From Paenibacillus solanacearum (GTDB lineage: Bacteria; Bacillota; Bacilli; Paenibacillales; NBRC-103111), in NCBI RefSeq assembly GCF_910593845.1, contig NZ_CAJVAS010000022.1, forward strand, positions 36,141-100,140: 64,000 nucleotides of DNA. The letters run 5' to 3'. Below the pieces are notes generated by a model. It had not been told where the DNA came from and made no database searches. It worked only from the letters and a program-made list of their open reading frames with translations. Shown in pieces: positions 17,007 through 25,340 of this stretch; the first letter of the stretch is position 1; the number at the start of each line of letters is the position of its first letter. The translations under genes were made by a program, and so were the position numbers.

Positions 17007-17057
17007 AAGAAAGAAGAAGAGGAACTGCATCGCAGTGAAACGGAGGTGACCTGCGAG

Positions 17058-17495
17058 ATGCCTTTGATCACGCAACAACTAACGAACGAACTGGAGCGCT
17101 TCTGTCAAACGACTTCAAGCCACTTCGCCGCGTTATCGCTAGCGGTACCGGACGAGCAGCGATTACGCTGGCTGTATGCCTACGGCAACCGGAACGAACG
17201 CTACAAAAGAATGGGTGTGAAGCCTGGCGCCGGGCCGGACGGCATGGCTCTTCGAACTGGTAAACCCGCGTTGTGGGACGAGCAAACGGGTCTGAACGGC
17301 AAGGCGGCAGGCGAATGCCCACTCCTGACGGCCGAGAAGCTGCAAGCTGCCGCGGCGATCCCCCTGATTGATGGCCATGAAATCGCCGGCCTGCTGCTCA
17401 TCGCGCGACGTACGCCGGAGGCATACACGAATCAAGATTTGATCCGCCTGCAAGAACAGCTGCCTTATTTATCCGATATTTTACGACTTCACTGA
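17058..17495 (+). CDS. nreA: NreA-like GAF-domain nitrate receptor (145 aa)
   Basis: A single GAF domain covers the protein (FAALSLAVPDEQRLRWLYAYGN, KPGAGPDGMALRTGKPALW, AAAIPLIDGHEIAGLLLIAR), with the length of staphylococcal NreA (about 150 aa). NreA binds nitrate and controls the kinase NreB. GGAGGTGA lies 9 nt upstream of ATG 17058; a GTG at 17046 sits inside the ribosome site. What follows is not nreB but a truncated nreC, so its normal partner is missing here. Confidence 0.75.
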   Translation: MPLITQQLTNELERFCQTTSSHFAALSLAVPDEQRLRWLYAYGNRNERYKRMGVKPGAGPDGMALRTGKPALWDEQTGLNGKAAGECPLLTAEKLQAAAAIPLIDGHEIAGLLLIARRTPEAYTNQDLIRLQEQLPYLSDILRLH

Positions 17496-17504
17496 ATTCT
17501 GGCA

Positions 17505-17834
17505 ATGATTTTCACTGCCGGGATTATTGTATCGGTCGCGGCCGGCAATGCCTACTTGTATCCGACGGCGACCAAACGGCTGATGGGACAATATTTGGAC
17601 CAGCTGAAACGCGGCGACAACGGCGGGTCCTACGAAACCTTATCGGACCGGGAAAAAGAAATCGTAGCGCTGATCGCCAAAGGCTACAGCAACAAAGAGA
17701 TCGCCGAGCAGCTGGTGATCAGCGTAAAAACAGTAGAAACGCATAAAAGCAACGTTACGGAGAAGCTCGGTCTGAAGACAAGACCGGAGCTCGTTAAATA
17801 TGCGCTAAAGAAAGGACTGCTCCAATACGAATAA
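17505..17834 (+). pseudogene. nreC: NreC-like response regulator, DNA-binding half only (109 aa)
   Basis: From residue 10 on, the protein follows the linker and LuxR-type HTH of NreC/NarL regulators: VAAGNAYLYPTATKRLM, then LSDREKEIVALIAKGYSNKEIAEQL, ISVKTVETHKSN. The receiver domain with its phospho-acceptor Asp is absent and no nreB kinase lies between it and nreA, whose stop is only 9 nt upstream. This looks like an internal deletion that removed nreB and the nreC receiver. The HTH itself is intact, so a phosphorylation-independent product could still be made; the ribosome site is poor. Confidence 0.75.
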
Positions 17835-17970
17835 CGATAGGAGCACGGGATATCCTAACGTTATAGCGCAAGACGCAACCTATTAACGGAACAGCTGGTT
17901 ATGCAACGACCGATGGCCGTGCGTGCTTTCGAAGAAAATCATCCGCTGCCGGGCCCAATGAATTCATACA

Positions 17971-18005
17971 AAAACCTACTAGCCGATGACGGGATAGTAG
18001 GTTTT
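17971..18005. terminator. Bidirectional Rho-independent terminator
   Basis: AAAACCTACTA ... TAGTAGGTTTT hairpin with A/T runs on both sides, placed between the nre remnant and the convergent pflA. Confidence 0.8.
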
Positions 18006-18017
18006 ATGCTTTCAAAT

Positions 18018-18770
18018 TTATGATTCTTGTCCCTTATCGACAACGCAGCCATTGCGTCCGGCCGCAATGATTTCCTGGGCTCGCGCCACATCCTGGTCCG
18101 ACGGAGTCTGTACGCCTTCCAGCGGATACACTTTGTTCAACTGCTGCCATTTGTATACGCCCATGCGATGATACGGAAGCAGTTCGAACTTTTCAACATG
18201 CTGCAGCTTGCCGATAAAAGCGCCTAACGCGTACAAGTCTTCATACCCGTCCGTCACGCCGGGGATAAGCACGTGGCGAATCCAGACCGGCTTCCCCATG
18301 CCGGAAAGCCATTCGGCGAAGCGAATAATCCGTTCGTTGGGCTGACTGGTCAATCGCTTATGCTTGTCCGGGTTCATCTGCTTCAAGTCGAGCAGTACAA
18401 GATCGGTGACTTCCATCAATTCGGCAGCGGCATGTCCCGGCTCGCAAAAGCCGGAGGAATCGAGTGCCGTGTGCAGTCCGTACCGTCTCTTGCACTCTGC
18501 GAATAATCGGGCGACGAAGGAAGATTGAAGCGTCGGTTCGCCGCCGGTCACGGTAATGCCGCCGCCGGATCTGCGGTAATATTCCAGGTACGGCTCGATT
18601 TCCGCCAGTATTTCCTCTACGGTCGCAAGTACGCCTCCGCCGGTATCCCATGTATCCGGGTTATGACAATACTGGCATTGCAGTGCGCAGCCCTGCATGA
18701 ACAGGACGAAGCGAATGCCGGGCCCGTCCACGGTTCCGAAAGTTTCAATAGAATGATATCGGCCTTTCAT
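18018..18770 (-). CDS. pflA: Pyruvate formate-lyase activating enzyme (250 aa)
   Basis: Radical SAM enzyme that installs the glycyl radical on PflB. Seen: ETFGTVDGPGIRFVLFMQGC at the start, CALQCQYCHNPDTW (CxxxCxxC cluster motif), GGGITVTGGEPTLQ. The length fits PflA. The ATG at 18770 has AGGAG 9 nt upstream; the longer frame overlaps pflB. It follows pflB by 34 nt, the usual pflBA order. Confidence 0.95.
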   Translation of the reverse strand: MKGRYHSIETFGTVDGPGIRFVLFMQGCALQCQYCHNPDTWDTGGGVLATVEEILAEIEPYLEYYRRSGGGITVTGGEPTLQSSFVARLFAECKRRYGLHTALDSSGFCEPGHAAAELMEVTDLVLLDLKQMNPDKHKRLTSQPNERIIRFAEWLSGMGKPVWIRHVLIPGVTDGYEDLYALGAFIGKLQHVEKFELLPYHRMGVYKWQQLNKVYPLEGVQTPSDQDVARAQEIIAAGRNGCVVDKGQES

Positions 18771-18804
18771 GCGGGCCACGCTCCTTTCACCAATCAAACA
18801 CGAA

Positions 18805-21075
18805 TTAGATGGTACCGTGGAACGTACGGTTGATGACATCCAACTGCTGTTCCCTGGTCAGCTTAATGAAATTTACGGCATATCCCGAGACGCGGATGGT
18901 CAGCTGAGGATAATTTTCCGGGTGCTCCATCGCATCCAGCAGCTGCTCGCGATCGAACACGTTCACGTTCAAATGATGTCCGCCTGTTGCGGCATAGCCG
19001 TCGAGCAGCGCCGTCAAGTTCCCGATGCGGGCTTCCGGCTCCTTGCCCAGCGCCTTCGGTACGATCGAGAACGTATTCGATATGCCGTCCAGGCAGTTCG
19101 CGTACGGGATTTTCGCTACGGATGCCAGCGAAGCGAGCGCCCCTTTCCGGTCGCGGCCATGCATCGGATTCGCACCCGGCGCGAACGGCTCCCCTGCCAG
19201 ACGTCCGTCCGGCGTGCTGCCTGTCTTTTTGCCGTACACGACATTCGAAGTAATGGTCAGCACCGACATCGTCGGAATGGCGCCGCGGTAAGCGTGATGC
19301 TTGCGAAGCCGATTCATGAACGCCTCCGTCAGCTGGACGGCTATGCTGTCGACCCGCTCGTCGTTATTGCCGTATTGCGGATAATCGCCTTCGATTTCAA
19401 AATCGACGGCAATGCCCTTCTCGTTGCGGATAGGCCGCACCTTCGCATACCGGATCGCGCTCAAGCTGTCCGCGGCGACGGACAATCCTGCGATGCCGCA
19501 GGCCATCGTGCGTACGATTTCCCGGTCATGCAGCGCCATCTCGATGCGTTCATAGCAATATTTATCATGCATGTAGTGAATTACATTGAGCGTATTCATA
19601 TACAGCTTGGCGAGCCAGTCCTGCATCACGTCAAACTTGGCTTTCACTTCTTCATAATCCAATACGTCCGACGTGATCGGAGCGATAGGCGGTCCCACTT
19701 GAATGCCGAGCTTCTCGTCCACGCCGCCGTTAATCGCGTACAGCAGCGCTTTCGCCAGGTTGGCGCGGGCGCCGAAAAACTGCATTTGCTTCCCGATTCG
19801 CATTGCGGAGACGCAGCAGGCAATCCCGTAATCGTCACCGAAATAAGGGCGCATCAAATCGTCGTTCTCATATTGAATCGAGCTGGTCTCGATCGACACC
19901 TTGGCGCAGTATTTCTTGAAATTGTCGGGCAGTGCGGTGGACCAAAGCACCGTCAGGTTAGGTTCCGGCGCAGGTCCGAGGTTGTACAGCGTATGCAGAA
20001 ACCGCAGCGAGTTGCGCGTCACCCACGTCTGTCCGTTCAAGCCCATTCCGCCCACCGCCTCGGTCACCCAGGTCGGATCTCCGCTGAACAGCTCGTTGTA
20101 ATCCGGCGTGCGCAGAAATTTGACGATCCGCAGCTTCATGACGAAATGGTCGATCAGCTCCTGCGCGCCCACCTCGGACAGCGCGCCCTCCGTCAAGTCC
20201 CGCTCGATATAAATATCCAGGAAGCTGGAGACGCGGCCCAAGCTCATCGCGGCGCCGTTCTGTTCCTTGATCGCGGCAAGATAGGCGAAATAGAGCCATT
20301 GCACCGCTTCTTTCGCATTGCGGGCGGGTTCGGAAATATCGCAGCCGTATGTCAACGCCATCGACTTCAGTTCATGCAGGCTGCGGATCTGCTCCGACAG
20401 CTCCTCGCGGGCGCGAATGACATCTTCGGTCAGCGCATCGACTTCAAGCTGGAGCAGATCCTGCTTCTTGTCCGCAACCAGACGATTCACGCCATAGAGA
20501 GCGACACGCCGATAATCTCCAATAATCCGGCCCCGGCCGTAAGCATCCGGCAGGCCCGTGATGATTCCCGCTTTCCTCGCGGTACGCATCTCCGTCGTAT
20601 AGGCGTCGAATACGCCTTGGTTATGGGTTTTTCGGATGTCGGTGAACAGCCGCTCGATCTCGGCGGGCAGCTTGTACCCGTAAGCCTCGCAAGCATCGGC
20701 AACCATGCGAATCCCGCCATAAGGCTGGATGGACCGTTTCAGCGGCGCATCCGTCTGCAGGCCGACAATTTGTTCCTTCGACTGATCGATGTACCCCGGC
20801 GCGTGCGAAGTAATGCCGGAAACCGTATGAACATCGATATCAAGGACGCCGCCGTTCATTCTTTCCTGACGCAGCAGCTCGCGAATTTGCAGCCACAGCG
20901 CCGTCGTCTCCTCCGTTGGACCGGCAAGGAAATCTTCGTTCCCTTCATAAGGCGTAATGTTCCGGTGAATGAAGTCGTTCACATCGATCCGCTTTTGCCA
21001 AGCGCCCGCTTGAAAACCGCGCCAAGCCGGCGACCCCGCGGCTTTCCCTGCTATATCCGTTTCTTTTATCAACAT
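18805..21075 (-). CDS. pflB: Formate C-acetyltransferase (pyruvate formate-lyase) (756 aa)
   Basis: Converts pyruvate and CoA to acetyl-CoA and formate without oxygen. Motifs: the adjacent catalytic cysteines in YGIACCVSAMRIG (near residue 410) and the glycyl radical loop RVSGYAVNF (near 730). Full family length. The ATG at 21075 has GGGGGTG 8 nt upstream. An Fnr promoter precedes it, so it is induced with nitrate respiration genes; formate would be an electron donor candidate. Confidence 0.97.
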   Translation of the reverse strand: MLIKETDIAGKAAGSPAWRGFQAGAWQKRIDVNDFIHRNITPYEGNEDFLAGPTEETTALWLQIRELLRQERMNGGVLDIDVHTVSGITSHAPGYIDQSKEQIVGLQTDAPLKRSIQPYGGIRMVADACEAYGYKLPAEIERLFTDIRKTHNQGVFDAYTTEMRTARKAGIITGLPDAYGRGRIIGDYRRVALYGVNRLVADKKQDLLQLEVDALTEDVIRAREELSEQIRSLHELKSMALTYGCDISEPARNAKEAVQWLYFAYLAAIKEQNGAAMSLGRVSSFLDIYIERDLTEGALSEVGAQELIDHFVMKLRIVKFLRTPDYNELFSGDPTWVTEAVGGMGLNGQTWVTRNSLRFLHTLYNLGPAPEPNLTVLWSTALPDNFKKYCAKVSIETSSIQYENDDLMRPYFGDDYGIACCVSAMRIGKQMQFFGARANLAKALLYAINGGVDEKLGIQVGPPIAPITSDVLDYEEVKAKFDVMQDWLAKLYMNTLNVIHYMHDKYCYERIEMALHDREIVRTMACGIAGLSVAADSLSAIRYAKVRPIRNEKGIAVDFEIEGDYPQYGNNDERVDSIAVQLTEAFMNRLRKHHAYRGAIPTMSVLTITSNVVYGKKTGSTPDGRLAGEPFAPGANPMHGRDRKGALASLASVAKIPYANCLDGISNTFSIVPKALGKEPEARIGNLTALLDGYAATGGHHLNVNVFDREQLLDAMEHPENYPQLTIRVSGYAVNFIKLTREQQLDVINRTFHGTI

Positions 21076-21106
21076 AGGACTGCACCCCCACTGCTTTGAT
21101 AAGACT

Positions 21107-21149
21107 ATGTTACACTTTTCACAATCTTTGCGCTGTGACAAGCCTCACA
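21107..21149 (-). promoter_or_regulatory. Fnr-dependent promoter of pflBA
   Basis: The box at 21134-21149 (TGTGACAAGCCTCACA) is a perfect TGTGA-N6-TCACA. TAACAT at 21107-21112 on the minus strand is a -10 at the standard 21-nt gap. Confidence 0.8.
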
Positions 21150-21253
21150 CGATCAAAAAAAGCCGATCAACTCAGCATCTGTTAGCGTTGCGGCGCGGCA
21201 CAGCGCAGCGGTCGGTCTAACAGCCGCTTCGCGGTCAGCGAGCGACGAGCGGC

Positions 21254-21283
21254 GAAAATAAAAAAGAGCGCTCACGGCGCTCT
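21254..21283 (-). terminator. Terminator downstream of the esterase-like gene
   Basis: AGAGCGC-N5-GCGCTCT stem at 21265-21283 followed on the minus strand by a T-rich run. It ends the 22211-to-21298 transcript. Confidence 0.8.
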
Positions 21284-21297
21284 GTCCTGCTTTATTT

Positions 21298-21966
21298 TCA
21301 ATACCATGTCATGGACCGGAATCCGGAACGGCCGCTTTGCCAAACGGTCCGCGCTTTAGACGTGTCCCTGCAGTATCGCTCTCCAGCTGGAGGATTGATG
21401 GACAAAGACAGCGCGTCCTCTACGGCGTAAGGAACCATGGAGCCGTGCGTTTCGGAGGTGTGCTTTCGAAACGCGACGCAGAGCCCGGGCAAGCCCGTTA
21501 ACGCGGCAGCGACGTCCTCCCCTGTCGGACCGGAACGAAGACGCGCCAGCTGAGCTGCTTCCGACTCGCTAAGTCCTTGCCGCACCGTCTTCTTCCCCGA
21601 GGTTTCGATCAGCAGATCGATCGAACCGCTGCTTCGTCCATCCTGCCGGGCCGCAATAAAGCGGGCTTGTTCCGTCAATATCGAGCCGGCGTTCCACCAG
21701 ATCGACGGGTCCGCGGCCACGTACGTTTGAAATGCCTCTGCGTCTGTATACATGATGTGCAGTGCGAACAAATCGCCAAGGGAATGACCGAACAAGGTCT
21801 GACATTGACGGTCAATGGGGGCAAGGCGCGCGATCGCCGGTTTCAATTCTTGTTCGATGAAAGCGAAGAAAGCGTCCCGTCCGCCTGTAGCCGGAACCGG
21901 CCGATCCCGTAAAGCGGGGATATATTCCGGCACGCCTCCTCCATCTTGGATGATAATAATTCTCAT
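21298..21966 (-). CDS. Alpha/beta hydrolase, siderophore-esterase-like, N-terminally truncated (222 aa)
   Basis: The segment GGRDAFFAFIEQELKPAI then LFGHSLGDLFALHIMY and FQTYVAADPSIWW matches the Fes/BesA/IroE trilactone esterase group; GHSLG holds the nucleophile Ser (the family usually has GHSLGG). Relatives are 270-300 aa, and the first roughly 80-100 residues with the oxyanion region are missing, so this may be a decayed gene. Its start overlaps the stop of the 82-aa gene (ATGA). A Fur box lies upstream of that gene, fitting release of iron from a siderophore. Confidence 0.65.
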   Translation of the reverse strand: MRIIIIQDGGGVPEYIPALRDRPVPATGGRDAFFAFIEQELKPAIARLAPIDRQCQTLFGHSLGDLFALHIMYTDAEAFQTYVAADPSIWWNAGSILTEQARFIAARQDGRSSGSIDLLIETSGKKTVRQGLSESEAAQLARLRSGPTGEDVAAALTGLPGLCVAFRKHTSETHGSMVPYAVEDALSLSINPPAGERYCRDTSKARTVWQSGRSGFRSMTWY

Positions 21967-22211
21967 TTATTGCTGCGAAGAAGCAGCCTTTCCTGTTCGC
22001 AAGCTTGCGCGGAACCGCTATCGTTCGTTCCGTTTGCCGCCGATCGTTTATAGGCTTCCGCCGCTGAAATCAGCGGGTTATTCAACAGCTCGATCAACGA
22101 AATCGGTCTCAGCCGCTCCTCCTCGCCTTCCACTTCGAACTCTGTTATCGATGCTTGGGAACGTCCGTCCCGTTCCTGCATCGCCCGGTAAATTCTATAC
22201 ATAAGCCCCAT
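21963..22211 (-). CDS. Hypothetical protein (82 aa) in a Fur-controlled pair
   Basis: Short, charged, no recognised domain (ISLIELLNNPLISAAEAY is the only hydrophobic stretch). GAGG before the ATG at 22211. It is coupled by ATGA overlap to the truncated esterase and lies 97 nt from a Fur box. It could be a separate small gene or a remnant of the missing upstream part; neither can be decided here. Confidence 0.45.
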   Translation of the reverse strand: MGLMYRIYRAMQERDGRSQASITEFEVEGEEERLRPISLIELLNNPLISAAEAYKRSAANGTNDSGSAQACEQERLLLRSNK

Positions 22212-22307
22212 CGTTTTTCCTCCTTGAGTGCCATGAAATGCGTATGGATTGACGTAATAGCTGCATGATATGAATCATCATTTCGTGTTGTACGATTTCA
22301 TTTTATT

Positions 22308-22326
22308 GATAATGATTCTCATTGTC
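22308..22326. promoter_or_regulatory. Fur box
   Basis: GATAATGATTCTCATTGTC matches the 19-bp Fur consensus at 16 positions. It lies between the minus-strand 82-aa/esterase pair and the 3' end of the nicotianamine-synthase-like gene, so it most likely controls the former. Confidence 0.85.
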
Positions 22327-22395
22327 AATTATTTCGTGGCAGGAGGAGATATTGAACGAGGGATGATCGTTCTTTTCGTCAAATGTATCGGTTGG

Positions 22396-23250
22396 CTATA
22401 TCGCCGATCGGGCCGCACTTTTTTGAAGCTCGAGGATCAAAGTTTCATAAATGCAATTATGCCTGCTGACCGGTGTCACCCGCCATTCCTTTAACGAACG
22501 GATGTCCAGCGGGTAATTGAATAAAGACCTCAGACCGTTCCCATACCGTACAATAATTTTGCAATCGGGGTGAACCTCGGATGTTAATTCGTCCAATATC
22601 TCCAGCTTTTCCGGCACAAGAGAAGCAATAAACACATGGGTGGCTTCCCTCAGAAATTCGCGATCCCGCATGTGACTGTCCGTGTAATGGAAGGAACCTT
22701 GCAAACCCAAAAAGTTCGCCAGCTTCCTTCCGTGCCGGACAGCTTCTTCGTCAATGTCCGTGCATAACACCTCGGCTGACGTTTCCATGGCAATGGTCAA
22801 TGCCGACACAGGGAACGCGCCGGCACCAATGAATATGACCTTGGACTCCCGTTTAATGCGGGTGTACTCCCACTCTTCTTGTACCGCTGCCGATAAGAGC
22901 GACAAGTACAGGTTCGCATCCCATGCTTCCGTATATGTACGAAGCGCTCTCATCTTCTCGATCATGCATAACGCATGGGCGGATCTGTCTCTGATCCTTG
23001 CCGAGCACTGCTTCACTTCCTCGCAGTTTGACCCTTGCCGCCATCGTTTTTCATTTTCCTCGCAAACGATAAATTCGCATAAACGGTCCAGCTGTTCGCT
23101 AAGAAGCTCCCAGCTGTCCGGACTGTGATGGATGGCGACCGCCAACCGGGTCAGCTCTTCCTCCATCGAGTGCAAGCAACTAAGAAAATCGCCCTGGGTT
23201 TCGATGTGTCTTCCCTCCGTCTCCTCCATATTCATGCCCGCATTGAACAT
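22396..23250 (-). CDS. Nicotianamine-synthase-like (CntL-type) aminobutanoyltransferase (284 aa)
   Basis: Rossmann methyltransferase-like core: VIFIGAGAFPVSALTIAM binds SAM, then TDIDEEAVRHGRKLANFLGL and TDSHMRDREFLREATHVFIA, with the conserved VRYGNGLRSLFNYPLD near the end; these follow the nicotianamine synthase pattern. CntL enzymes transfer aminobutanoate from SAM to an amino acid in staphylopine-type metallophores (bacillopaline in Paenibacillus). No CntM-type dehydrogenase or transporter is adjacent, so it is an orphan here. No convincing ribosome site; ATG 23250, ATG 23235 or TTG 23292 are possible starts. Confidence 0.7.
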   Translation of the reverse strand: MFNAGMNMEETEGRHIETQGDFLSCLHSMEEELTRLAVAIHHSPDSWELLSEQLDRLCEFIVCEENEKRWRQGSNCEEVKQCSARIRDRSAHALCMIEKMRALRTYTEAWDANLYLSLLSAAVQEEWEYTRIKRESKVIFIGAGAFPVSALTIAMETSAEVLCTDIDEEAVRHGRKLANFLGLQGSFHYTDSHMRDREFLREATHVFIASLVPEKLEILDELTSEVHPDCKIIVRYGNGLRSLFNYPLDIRSLKEWRVTPVSRHNCIYETLILELQKSAARSAI

Positions 23251-23385
23251 TAGAAGTATATGTAGGAAGGTAAGCCATCCATGTCTGAGCAAATTCGCCT
23301 AATCTTACCCTTTCGGGCGCTGGCCGTGTCCGTTTGTTGCAGCCCTTGAATTAACCAATGTTTTATAAGCCTCTGGACGAAAAAA

Positions 23386-23423
23386 AAGGCGTTCCGCCAA
23401 AGTAGTCTTTGACGAACGCCTTT
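23386..23423 (-). terminator. Terminator of the sulfatase gene
   Basis: AGGCGTTC...GAACGCCT stem enclosing a smaller CAAAG/CTTTG hairpin, followed on the minus strand by eight Ts. Confidence 0.8.
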
Positions 23424-23442
23424 ATATCCAGTTTACGACAGC

Positions 23443-24912
23443 TTACTGCGCTGCATCCATGCGTTCCAGCCGCTCCTTATACTTTGGCGACACGATCGGC
23501 GGTTTGCCGGCCTGGCATACAAGATCGCCGTTACTCGTCAAGTCGACGTTCCGTTCGGCTAACACCGCGACCAGTTTCTCCCGCCAACGGTTAGTTTCGG
23601 CGGCATAGGCTTCGCTTGCGGCCAGATCGACGCATTCGCCAGGATCTGAGGCCAGATCGAACAACTGCTCCGTGCCCAGTCTGGGAAACCAAATATATTT
23701 CCATCGGCCGTCCGTTACATACTGCATTTCCTGCTCCTCGGAATAGCATGTACTGTGCTCTCCGTGCACAAACTCCCGCCATCCGCTCGCTTCCCCCCGA
23801 ATGAGCGGCAGCATGCTTCGCCCGTCCACCGAATCGGGAATCGTCACGCCGGCTGCGTCGAGAAGCGTCGGCATAATATCCTGCAAGCATACCGGGGCAG
23901 CGCTTCGTTCGACCGGACTGCCGTTCGCCGCTTTCGGCAGCTTCACGATGAGCGGAATATGGGCCGATCCTTCGTAAGCATATGTTTTACGCCACAAGTG
24001 GTGATCCCCCATCATATCGCCGTGGTCCGAGGTGAACATAATGAGCGTATTGTCGAACTGCCCGATTTTTTTCAAGTACATCAGTAAACGTCCGATTTGC
24101 AAATCGATATGATGGATGTTGCCGTAATATCCGATCCGCGCTCTGCGAATCTCCTCGTCGCTCCGCTTGCCTCTCCAGGCATCGGGCTTCGCGGCGTCCT
24201 TCCGCACATTATGCATCGCGGACCAGTCCCCGAGATGCGGCGCGGGCATGTCTTTTTTCTCATAGATGTCATAGTAAAAGGCCGGTGCGTCATACGGCGA
24301 ATGCGGCCGCGCGAACGACATTTTCAAGAAGAAGGGCTTGCCGGGGTCCCGGTTCTGCACGAACCGGATCGATTCGTTGACTGTCCAGTTGGTCGGATGC
24401 AGAAACTCCGGCGCGTGGTAAGGACGGGCCATCCACGAATTCCAATCGATGCCGTGGTCGGTAAAACCGTAATCTCCCGTTTTGTTCTGCTCGAACCATC
24501 TTCTGTAATCGGATATGAAGCCGGGATCGCCCTGTCTGCCCGATTCGTCCAGCACGGTATGATGGAAGCCGAACAAAGACCTTTGCGGGTGAAAATGCAT
24601 TTTTCCCACACCTTGCGTGTGGTAGCCGGCCTTCGCCAACTGCTCGGGCAGCGTATGCTCCAGGCAGCGCATCGGCCCTTGGCCGCGGCCCATGCCGAGG
24701 ATGCCCGTATTCCACGGGTCCATGCCGGTCATCAGGCTGGCTCTCGCCGGGATACAAGACGGCGTGCTGGAGTATGCGCAGTCAAAGACCGTCCCTTCCG
24801 CTGCGATCCAGTCCAGATTCGCTGTTTCGATCACCTCATTCCCATAGCAGCCCAGCGTATCCCATCGCTGCTGATCGGTCATGATGAGCAGTATATTCGG
24901 TCGCTTGGTCAT
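23443..24912 (-). CDS. Sulfatase / alkaline-phosphatase-superfamily hydrolase, Cys type (489 aa)
   Basis: Starts RPNILLIMTDQQRWDTLGCYG with metal-binding Asp residues, then the formylglycine motif CIPAR (near residue 54) followed by ASLMTG, and FTSDHGDMMGDHHLWRK further on. This fits choline/phosphonate-monoester-type sulfatases; the substrate cannot be read from sequence. The Cys must be oxidised to formylglycine by a maturase not seen in this window. ATG 24912 has GGAGAGG 6 nt upstream. No operon partner. Confidence 0.9.
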   Translation of the reverse strand: MTKRPNILLIMTDQQRWDTLGCYGNEVIETANLDWIAAEGTVFDCAYSSTPSCIPARASLMTGMDPWNTGILGMGRGQGPMRCLEHTLPEQLAKAGYHTQGVGKMHFHPQRSLFGFHHTVLDESGRQGDPGFISDYRRWFEQNKTGDYGFTDHGIDWNSWMARPYHAPEFLHPTNWTVNESIRFVQNRDPGKPFFLKMSFARPHSPYDAPAFYYDIYEKKDMPAPHLGDWSAMHNVRKDAAKPDAWRGKRSDEEIRRARIGYYGNIHHIDLQIGRLLMYLKKIGQFDNTLIMFTSDHGDMMGDHHLWRKTYAYEGSAHIPLIVKLPKAANGSPVERSAAPVCLQDIMPTLLDAAGVTIPDSVDGRSMLPLIRGEASGWREFVHGEHSTCYSEEQEMQYVTDGRWKYIWFPRLGTEQLFDLASDPGECVDLAASEAYAAETNRWREKLVAVLAERNVDLTSNGDLVCQAGKPPIVSPKYKERLERMDAAQ

Positions 24913-25340
24913 TCCAACCTCTCCTTCCATTCCGTTAGCGCTTATTCCGCACAAGCTTATTATAGTTGAAAGCGCTGGCATATTTCACCTCTAATAGTAG
25001 CATTCTCCACGCATTGACCTCCGTCCCCATTCTGCTATATGATTCGTAGACAAAGTACCAAGCGAATAAGGAGCAAAAAGGAACGTCTCGCAAGGAAATT
25101 TGGGAATATGGGCGAGCGGAGATGAAGCGACCAGGAATGCAGCAATACAATGCGGCATTCTTTTTTCGTTTGATAAGGAATTTTTTTCCATACCGAAAGT
25201 TGCGCCCCCTCTTCCCCCGCTTCATTCCGTCATAAAAAAACTTGAAAGCATTTTGTTAATGCTTTTCCTGCGCCGGCGTATTAACATACGTAAATTTCCT
25301 TGATCAGTCATCATAACCAAGGAGCAAAGGAGGAGAGACA
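24913..25340. other. Intergenic region of about 430 nt with an orphan terminator
   Basis: Contains a plus-strand hairpin GAATGC-N14-GCATTC (25135-25160) followed by six Ts, with no annotated gene before it, and an imperfect AAAGCATT/AATGCTTT repeat near 25235-25254. A 37-residue basic, aromatic-rich frame (25122-25235) crosses the hairpin. A small RNA or leader ending at 25166 is possible. Otherwise nothing recognised. Confidence 0.35.

Noticed and set aside
18769..21099. 776-codon open frame on the plus strand opposite pflB
   Set aside because: It is a mirror frame of pflB, whose motifs and Fnr promoter are clear; the plus-strand protein has no domain and an Arg/His/Gln bias typical of antisense frames.
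22270..22494. 74-codon plus-strand frame over the Fur box
   Set aside because: It covers the regulatory site and overlaps the 3' end of the nicotianamine-synthase-like gene; no ribosome site.
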